Source of the DNA: Sanderia malayensis
Lineage: Eukaryota; Cnidaria; Scyphozoa; Semaeostomeae; Pelagiidae
Reading direction: 5' to 3'
Assembly (NCBI GenBank): GCA_013076295.1
Contig: RQOL01000660.1
Span: 5,146,001-5,210,000, forward strand
DNA length: 64,000 nucleotides
Shown: positions 56,901 to 64,000 of the stretch, one piece after another
How positions within the stretch are numbered: the stretch's first letter is position 1
Layout: each line of letters opens with the position of its first letter
Position numbers and translations under genes: made by a program
The notes under the pieces: generated by a model
Told to the model about the DNA's origin: nothing
What the model saw: only the letters and a program-made list of their open reading frames with translations
Databases searched by the model: none

Positions 56901-59900
56901 TGAAACTTCGAGTAACAGAGAACTAATCTACTTTCTTGCATTTGCCTTAAAAGTAAGTACGAATATTTATACTGTATAACCACTTCAGCTTGATTGTGAT
57001 GTATGTATGTAGTAAACAAGCATACAATGTACAATTTATTCAATATATATTCCATTCGTTGTATTGAAATTTACCTTGCACTTTTGTATTGCTTCCACCA
57101 CTGATTGAATTCTTCCTCAGGGATTTCCTTGTACGCAAGACAAAGGGTCCGTAAACCATTGCATGCGAAATTCTACAAACGAATGCACTTGTCAGACTGT
57201 ATCATTACTATGTCATTACATTACATTATCATTACTGTATCATTACTGTATTATTATCAGACGTAAAAGAGACAAAAAATGCAGATCTACATTAGCATTG
57301 GCAATGTAGACATGTAGACGATGCCAGTAGACAATGTTGACCTTTCTATGACCTTTGACCTGACCTGACAATGTTGACCGATCTTTCTAATACAGAAAGT
57401 TTGTCTTCTCGTTTTGGAAGAGGGAAATACGCGACAAAAGTCCTGGGACACTTTCTTTCATGACAAAAGACATTGCCAAGTTTTGTACCATCCCCTCCTC
57501 CCCAAAACAATGTTGTATCTACAAACAGTCTTATACAATGTGGTCAGAGTACTTTTGTACAATGATCACAAGGGTCTGATCGATTTGTAATAATACCCGT
57601 ATGGGTAGACAATTTCAATTGAATTTCACTGTAGGTGATGAAAAATACGGGGGTAGGACTTACATCAAGATGTATCGTTGTTTTGTCCATAAGATCTTTG
57701 TATGCAGGTGACAGTCTTTCGTACACCAAAGTATCTGAGATAGAAACGATACGATGAAACAAGGGAACCCCAAACAGAAAAATAAACAGAATACATTGTT
57801 AATAAATTGAGTTACAGACCATCAATTGTTAGACAGTGAAGGGCGGGGGGGGGGTTGCGGGTGTTTCTCTTACCTGCACCTTTGCAGTAAAGCATGATTT
57901 TACCATTTTCATCTCTGACGATAACCTGCAAAAATAAAAGTTCAACAATCGCGTCTGTTTAAAAGAATATTTAAATTTTAAAATGATTATTCCAGACGCG
58001 CATGCATAGCAATGTCACACCCCCCGTCTCGACTTGGAAATCAATGCATAGCAATATACTATATGTACATATTACAGGAGGTAACAGGATGGAGTTTTCT
58101 ACTTACAGACATCCTCTTGCGAACATTGTCAAAATCCAGAATGGATATTAGTTCGTATTGTTCCTAAAATTGCAAAAAGAAAACATAGAAACAATTAAAA
58201 TGAATCAAGTATGGACGAAGTAGCTGATCAATAGAAAAGCAAACAATTGAAGAAGTAAATAGAAATAACAAAGAAAGCAAAAAAGCTAAGAATGGCAACA
58301 AAAACTAAGTGGTGAGAAAATTTACTTTACTTTAGAAAATTTACAGAAAAGAAAAAACGTAAGCAATAATAAAGTAGCTTGGAAATAATCAGAGAACAAA
58401 CAATAAGAAAGAGAGAAAATATGTAATTATTAATTAAAAGAATTTAAAACTTGCACAAGACTATTTTGAAAGAATTCAAAAACATATCGTAGAAAATATT
58501 AGAAATTAAGTACAAAAAATTAAGCATTTATTGCACGAAAACAAAACAGAAAAAGTATTTAAAAATTTACATCTTTCCCATTGACTTTGATAGTGATGGT
58601 ATTTGGAGTTCGATTCTAAAATTGAAAGAACACGTTTAGTGTTCAGTGATTTTTCTAGCAGTTTTCAAAGAGTGAAGATAGCAAAACTTGGGTTTAGATA
58701 AAAAAAAACAATAATATTTGAATGAAATATTGAAGGGTGTAAGAGTTCTCTTATTGATGGGAAGGAGAAGAGTGGCGCCTCAAGTAACTTCTAGATCCGC
58801 AAGAAAATACCCCAAACAGTACGGGTTGTGCAGCATGAGTATTTAAAGATTGATACTAAATATATTAAATTACCATGAATATGAACCCAAAATTTCTCGC
58901 CGCGCAGACAAGAGCACCTTCATCTGGAGACTGGGCCTGGTACTCGAGAAGGGCTGCAAAACGGAAAAAAATTTGTTAGAATCAAAAGGGAACTGTTTAT
59001 GAAGCTTGGAGGAGGAACTAAAGTGGACGGTATATACAGACGGTATGGGCGTTAAAATAGACGGTGATGGGCACTTAAGAGTAGTACTGTATGCTTACGC
59101 ATGTCTTGGGTCTCAGCGCCAGGAACATAGTCTAAAAGAGAATATTATCAAAAATAGCGAAAAACAAAAGCTTATCCACACACAACAGTATTTGTGTGCG
59201 GCGAGTAGCAAGACAGAATAGACATCAATCTAAAACAATACATTAGCATTACAATGGATTCTCGCTTTGACCAACTCTAAGCAGATCCATTATACCTCAT
59301 TACATCGGTATATGACTCAAAAATAAACGCTTTAGTTAGTTATAACGCAAGGTCTGTAACTAACGGTGTGGCCAGAAAGAATACAAAATACAATGCTCCA
59401 ACGCTTCCCTTAAAAACATTCCAACGCTCTCCACTTGCTTCGTAGCGACTAAGACATTTCTAACCACTCTACTTCTGATCTATAATCGCATACCTATATT
59501 ACAGGTACAGCCTCGTTCACATATTCACATCACTCTTTCACATTCTCGTATGAAGACCTTTACAGCTCCTATTAAAACCTTTACATCGCATAAGATTTTG
59601 CCATAGCTGCAATAATTGCAACTTCAATTTTAGACGTTACAATTTGAATATTTCTACCCACCCACAACATCTTGCTCTTCTACCATGACCGTATGACACA
59701 GAGCTATTAATTTGAAGAATTCTATCACATTCTGAAAACAAAAAATAGTAAACGATAGGTGAAAAAGAATCATGGTGAGACAAGGAATTGGAATGCTTAT
59801 CAAATGTGGCAATAAAGCTGGCAAATTCGTAAATGCATGTACCGTAAATCCTCGAATAAGCCCCCACCTTCGAATAAGCCCTCCCCTCGAATAAGCCCCC

Positions 59901-62900
59901 ATCCTGATAATCATTTTCAAGGATATTGAGCCCAAATTTCCAGACATTGAAGTTGTTTAGTGATAGCTTTTATCTTGCTTTATATTGAACAATAATGAGG
60001 CTACAATTTCGTTTTTGCAAATAAGCCCCCGGGGGCTTATTCGAGGATTTACGGTATGATAAGTGTAAATAGCCATCAACTTGCCATACATATTTTGATG
60101 ATCCCTACAGCATCATCTTGCAATGTTTGCATGTTGATAAATTTTTATGACTTTTTCTCAATTATTACTTTTATATTGATAAAGCTAGCAAATATAAGAA
60201 ACAAAATCTTCTCTACCTTGTCAGTTTTCATATCTTTGATCAACTCTTTATCGTAAAATTTGAACGTTTTATCAGCATACGGATTGTTCAATGATAAATC
60301 TATTGGCTTCTACAAAAGTAAGATGTAAATATGAATATATCGTAAATCATTTAATAACACGCGTTGTAAAAGCACTGCCTGCCCCCATCCTGAAAAAAAA
60401 AACATTGCAATAGGGGGCTTATTCGAGGTCCAGCTTCGAATAAGCCCCCCATCCCCCCACCCCAGAGTTTGCACAAGACGTTTGTTGAAATCAGTTTGGT
60501 TCAAAACGAATTATTAAATGCATGGATTGGGATATTTTAGATGTGAGAGATTCGAGCCTTTGATAGTGAAACTGCACCATATGTAAAAAAAGGACAAAGT
60601 AAAGGCCGGCGAAAAATCGAAGAACTCGAGCTAGACTGATGATGATTAATCTCTCGTGGCCTTAACTGTAATTAATACCAGTATTAATTAATACTGATGA
60701 TGATTAATCTCTCGTGGCCTTAACTGTAATTAATACCAGTATTGTTAGTGGTAAGTAGAAATATAAAAAGCTTACCACAGGAGAATCTTCACTTTCGCAT
60801 ATCGATTCGCATTGCATACTATTATCATTTTCTTCCAATTCTAAATGACCTATTTAAGAAAGAAAGAGTTTTTTGTTACATAGAGAGGATGAGACGAAAA
60901 TCAGAAAGTCAGAAATCTTCATATGAAAGATATTATCAAGCATATAGCAGATGTTCCAAGGTGCTACGTCAGAAAAGGTCTCAATACAAAACAAATAACC
61001 AATCTCGTAAACTTTCGTTATATTGTAGCAAACCTCAATATAACAAAAGATCATAGAAACAACAAGTACTTGATTGTATTGGTAATTTATAAATTCGATG
61101 CTAAATACGATATGAAACAGCACGAGGGATCAGGTATTTTATTCGTTAAACTGAGAACTGTGTCTCATTCATGCACAAAAAGGTTCGTAATATTGAGATT
61201 CAACTTTAGCTGGCATAAACAATTAATATATTGCAACTCATCAACAGTATATTGTTTGCTAAAACTCAAAGACAACTACTTTTCTATATAAAGATATTTT
61301 AGACGTACCATAAATTTTGCCATTTATCGAGCACTCCTTAAAAGTCATGATATTTTGAGTCAGTGTTCCAGTCTAAAATATGGATCAAAAATATTAAACA
61401 AAACCTGAACAAATTAAATTCCAGCTAAAATTATAATATACTATCGTTGTGTGTTTATACCAACGAAAAAATGTATAAATAAAAACGCTATACATTTATT
61501 TATGACACAAAACAAAAAGAATGCCTGAAAACAGTTTTTATCTATCCTATGTTAAAATTGTAAACGCCTTTCTAGCTGTTATATTTATTATTCTGCTCTA
61601 TCCCCGAATCAATGTAAATGCATAAAAATTACCTTGTCAGAAAATACATACTCAATCTGGCCCAACTCTTCACTTAAAGTCGTATTCCTGTGTTGAAATG
61701 AAAATAATTAGAATATAATAAACACCCACATAAAGGAAAAACATTAAAACCTTTAAGGTAAATATTTCTGCTCAAAACAATAGAAAAAACAATAGGCTAT
61801 TGTATGTGAACAATAGGCTGCATATAAGATTCAAAGGTTCTTGTATGTGGGTGTTCACAATAGTTGATAAATATAATCATTTGGAAATCCATTCAAGTTA
61901 ATACATGATATGCAACTCTTTCTCTAATAAACTCTCAGGATGTCCATTTTAGTAGACACCCTGAGAGTTTAGTAGACAAGCTAGCTTGACTTTTTTACAA
62001 AATCATACGAAAAAAACACTTTTGCTTTTGCATTTATTTGCTTTATCCGCTTGATTACCTGGCAACAGCAGGCGTATCCGTTTGCTTGTGGTACATTTGC
62101 AGGTCCCAGTTGATAAGCAAACTTTGGCCAAAACGAATTATCTCAATACTATAAAACAGAAAAGAAAAGGTTGACTTGATTATGAGCATCAAATTAAAGG
62201 GTTTTCGTTTTTTTTAACGAAAAAAAAACGAAAAAACTGGTTTATGAAAGAAATAGAAACTTAAGACTAAGTTCAAAATCAAGAAACTGTAAAACTTCGA
62301 TTCTTAAGAAAGAGTTCATTGGCTTTAGCTTGTGCACGGCATTTGAATACCAAGGATTTCGTTGTTATTTGTTTAGAAAAGATTGTAGCTTTTGATTTGA
62401 ATCTGTACGGGAGGTTTCGTGTCGATCTGGGTTTACATCCATCCGAAAATGCTCAATTTCAAAGCAATAAGGTAGTTTTAGATCCCAAATATAAAGACAT
62501 CAATTAAAAAGCTATTAATAGTTAATTAGAAAATCGAGCGCAAACTGGAATTCGCATTCAAGACATAGAATTGACTGTATGTTTTAGTAAATGGTATCCA
62601 CTTACCTAATGTACAAACTGATTGGAATAAGTGTATTTAACACCATTATAAAAGCTGGCCAATGAAACAATGCTATTAGAGCAGGACTATTCTTGTAGTA
62701 CGACTCCCAAGGTAAGTATATCTGAAACTTCTGTGGAAAGAAGACAATGAAATAGGCTTCATAAACACCGCAACATACGTTCTGTACAATAATTAACTAT
62801 CCATAAATACAGCACCATAAGTAACGAAACACTATACTATATGTACAGTGCCATAAGTACGGGACAATAAATGCAATGCTATAAATGGGGTACCTTACAT

Positions 62901-63929
62901 GCAGTGCTATAAATACGGGGCCACAAATGCAGTGTTATAAATATGGCACCATACGTAAAGTGCTATCGATAAGTACGGTAGCATACGTAAAGTGCTATAA
63001 GTATGGTACAATAAAACTAGGTCTATTTTGCGGAACAACGTATAAACTATATGGGACAAGATACTCCACATACTAAGCATGCTGTGTATAGCATCGTGAG
63101 GATTTTTCATCCTTACTCGCAGTAAAACGAGGGTCATAGTTTGTCCCAAAGGGAGAAAAAGGGGCCAGGAATCAAATCAATGCACTTACATTTCCTGTGT
63201 CTTTCTCCCAAAAGTAAGACATCAGTGACAGAAAAGTGCAGATCAGAAGTAAAGCAAGCGCGATCTAAAACAAAAATAAGACACTGATGTTAACAAACGT
63301 TGGAAATAACTGTAGAGCGAAATCAAATTAATTATTGACTCTCGTGGTTATTCATTATATTGCGCTTTATTCAACCCCCCACTGTCCTTAAAACAATTTT
63401 GTTCTCTCAAACGCCAAAATAATTTTGTTAATATTTTATAAGATCATCTCTGAGACAGCATTATTTGGGGAAGAGGGGTGAGGGATACGTGCAAAAATTG
63501 CGAAAATCATAAGTGGCCTAAGACTTTTGTCCCCTATTGTAGTTGAACATCTTTTCTTTCGAAAGATAGGGACCCGCGGATGTTTCCCCTTGGCTACGTC
63601 CCTGTAGACATAAAACACCGAGGATGTTGCTTAAGTATGCAAAGATCATCTCACGAATAAATTTACAAGAACATTGCTTTACGTACATAGAGAACTAGAA
63701 GGTTAGCCAATTTGTCCAACTTGGTTCGCTTGAATGTTGACTTCCCTGCGTACAATGCAAAGAGATAACAACAATACAATGCATCTGCGTACAGCTCGAT
63801 GTCTAAAAATGTTTCATAACCTGATTTGAAGAAATTGAAAACCTTACCACTATTCATCATTAGTTTTGTGTCATGTCCAGCAAATATAACCAATCCATAA
63901 ACCCATTCAGTGTTCCTCAGCAGGCAGCC
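47914..63929 (-). CDS. ATP8B-type P4-ATPase (phospholipid flippase), 3' 29 exons
   Basis: Moves phospholipids to the cytosolic leaflet, normally with a CDC50 partner. Exons, 5' to 3': 63929-63848, 63745-63687, 63264-63190, 62730-62606, 62148-62059, 61687-61633, 61372-61309, 60849-60776, 60309-60217, 59731-59662, 58953-58874, 58615-58571, 58163-58107, 57925-57874, 57734-57664, 57172-57075, 56562-56526, 56059-55958, 55487-55448, 55132-54903, 54293-54231, 54006-53911, 53665-53578, 52991-52910, 52455-52314, 50429-50346, 49546-49301, 48656-48339, 48120-47914. All GT-AG; lengths sum to 2925 nt, 974 codons plus stop, one open frame. Motifs: FAGHDTK, PISL (TM4), DKTGTLT (split between exons 6 and 7), [30 protein letters not shown], then TM5-TM10. 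The tail [20 protein letters not shown] is typical of ATP8B. About a quarter of the protein, with TM1-2 and the actuator domain, lies beyond 64000. Confidence 0.93.
48121..48338 (-). other. Last flippase intron with a strong hairpin
   Basis: A 218-bp intron. It starts GTAAGTCTTTTC and, 12 nt on, forms a perfect 17-bp stem (48279-48295 with 48311-48327, CATACTAGACTCCCTGT) around a 15-nt loop. Confidence 0.85.
48769..49068. mobile_element. 300-bp MITE in the penultimate flippase intron
   Basis: Ends TTAGGCCTAGTTTAGACAGC and its mirror. The TIR extends inward through GCATTTTGAGCGCAGC. A 3-bp duplication (GTT outside, or TTA/TAA at the edge) suggests PIF/Harbinger type. The interior repeats AATTCGCT/GCGCATTT words. 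Confidence 0.8.
49690..49740 (+). repeat. G-rich tract in a flippase intron
   Basis: Four or more runs of G (GGGGGCCGGGGGGG...GGGGGGGGGG) within 45 bp, with G-quadruplex potential on +; transcribed as C runs in the flippase pre-mRNA. Confidence 0.6.
51035..51720 (+). pseudogene. Acidic coding relic split by a MITE
   Basis: In flippase intron 25, on the opposite strand. From ATG 51035 ([10 protein letters not shown]), with a shift near 51065, then [48 protein letters not shown]. The MITE 51231-51656 interrupts; removing it with one 8-bp duplication gives an uninterrupted join [22 protein letters not shown]. The Ser/Asp/Glu-rich lead followed by EPLARxL and LxELxARFE resembles, from memory, short proteins widespread in cnidarian genomes (some annotated P2X7-like). 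The GTTAGT after TTG at 51718 could be a donor. Whether it is alive is unknown. Confidence 0.45.
51231..51656. mobile_element. 426-bp hAT-type MITE in flippase intron 25
   Basis: TIRs CAGTGCCGCATTTA... and ...TAAATGCGGCCCTG, with an exact 8-bp duplication TGTGAAGG at 51223-51230 and 51657-51664. GGGCCC palindromes are clustered near both ends. Confidence 0.92.
52688..52745. repeat. G-rich tandem, GGGGGTGGTTTAACCCC
   Basis: Two direct copies of GGGGGTGGTTTAACCCC separated by a long G run, in a flippase intron. Confidence 0.75.
53578..53665 (-). other. Flippase exon 23, hinge motif [10 protein letters not shown]
   Basis: Encodes [20 protein letters not shown] and then GANDVSMIK, the Mg2+-binding hinge of P-type ATPases. 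Donor GTGAGA. Confidence 0.93.
53694..53822. repeat. Degenerate GTCATAAGTCAT repeat
   Basis: About ten imperfect 11-13 bp units (CATAAGTCA, CATGAGTCAG, CGTACGTCGCAAGTCA) in flippase intron 22. Confidence 0.65.
57411..57560. mobile_element. Fragment of the CAATAGGGGACAAA MITE family
   Basis: GACAAAAGTCCTGGGACAC and CCCCAAAACAATGTTGT as in 15175-15451, but the ends are lost. In a flippase intron. Confidence 0.55.
59842..60054. mobile_element. 213-bp CGAATAAGCCCCC MITE, complete
   Basis: Ends CCGTAAATCCTCGAATAAGC and its mirror, TA duplications at 59840-59841 and 60055-60056. Extra CGAATAAGCCC units sit at the left end; a palindromic AAGCCCCCGGGGGCTT lies near the right end. In flippase intron 9. 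Confidence 0.88.
60395..60460. mobile_element. Fragment of the CGAATAAGCCCCC MITE family
   Basis: GGGGGCTTATTCGAGG and CTTCGAATAAGCCCCCC face each other across a short spacer; the body is missing. Confidence 0.6.
60635..60745. repeat. Direct duplication, 58-bp period
   Basis: ACTGATGATGATTAATCTCT...ACCAGTATT occurs twice (starting 60635 and 60693), joined by AATTAAT, in flippase intron 8. Confidence 0.9.
61309..61687 (-). other. Flippase exons 6-7, phosphorylation loop
   Basis: Exon 6 (61687-61633) ends [13 protein letters not shown] and exon 7 (61372-61309) begins TGTLTQN. The phosphorylated Asp is the last-but-one codon of exon 6. The intron separating them is phase 0. Confidence 0.93.
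61928..61971. repeat. 17-bp hairpin in flippase intron 5
   Basis: Arms 61928-61944 (TAAACTCTCAGGATGTC) and 61955-61971 pair with one mismatch around a 10-nt loop. Confidence 0.8.
62800..63030. repeat. Imperfect minisatellite, unit of about 27 bp
   Basis: Units of the form AGTGCTATAAGTACGGTACCATA recur about eight times with drift, in flippase intron 3. Confidence 0.75.
63363..63540. mobile_element. Diverged CAATAGGGGACAAA MITE
   Basis: The right end ACTTTTGTCCCCTATTGTAG matches the family TIR; the inner pair (AAAACAATTTTGTTCTCTC...) is degraded. In flippase intron 2. Confidence 0.55.
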
Positions 63930-64000
63930 CTTAAAAAAGAAAATAATTTGATGAATGCAAAACCTAAAATCTAATATAAAATCTACGTTAATCGTTAATA

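Overview
Nuclear DNA of a marine invertebrate animal, most likely a cnidarian (anthozoan-like). Reasons: AT-rich sequence, one gene of many small GT-AG exons, a lineage-specific cluster of rhodopsin-class receptors with uninterrupted coding regions, TTAGGG-type telomeric repeats, and many short inverted-repeat transposons. The species call is an inference; nothing in the window fixes it.

Layout. (1) 1-7.6 kb: mostly unannotated AT-rich DNA with two short tandem repeats and one dispersed repeat copy. (2) 7.6-12.6 kb: transposons packed into a decayed receptor unit: a TAA-flanked CCCGGG-rich element, an orphan receptor-type 3' UTR, a 3.4 kb element with two ~1.57 kb inverted arms, and a TA-flanked MITE. 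(3) 12.7-46.4 kb: six intact receptor genes, all on +, starting at 13415, 16963, 27929, 32716, 37066 and 44416, plus one C-terminal relic at 28908. Each gene has the same plan: an E-box/TATA promoter, a short noncoding exon ending in a GTAAGT donor, a 5' UTR intron, then one exon with the last part of the 5' UTR and the whole coding region. Conserved spacer modules follow. Genes 1 and 2 lie in a recent 3.5 kb tandem duplication. Between the genes lie a TTAA-flanked element containing a 120-bp satellite, a decayed LINE (minus strand), a tyrosine-recombinase relic, a 194-bp triplet repeat and a telomere-repeat composite array. (4) 47.9-64 kb, minus strand: the 3' 29 exons (974 codons) of a class IV P-type ATPase of the ATP8B type, a phospholipid flippase. 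Its first part lies beyond the right edge. Its introns hold several MITEs, hairpins and an inserted coding relic.

How it fits together. The receptor cluster looks like a young, still-homogenising family: promoters, 5' UTRs and the TM1-TM2 coding block are nearly identical across copies, while TM3-TM5 differ. That pattern suggests gene conversion and shared expression control with diversifying ligand-facing regions. The flippase is a housekeeping-type neighbour with no evident functional link. All exon boundaries were derived by reading frames and splice signals by eye; no alignment or database search was run.
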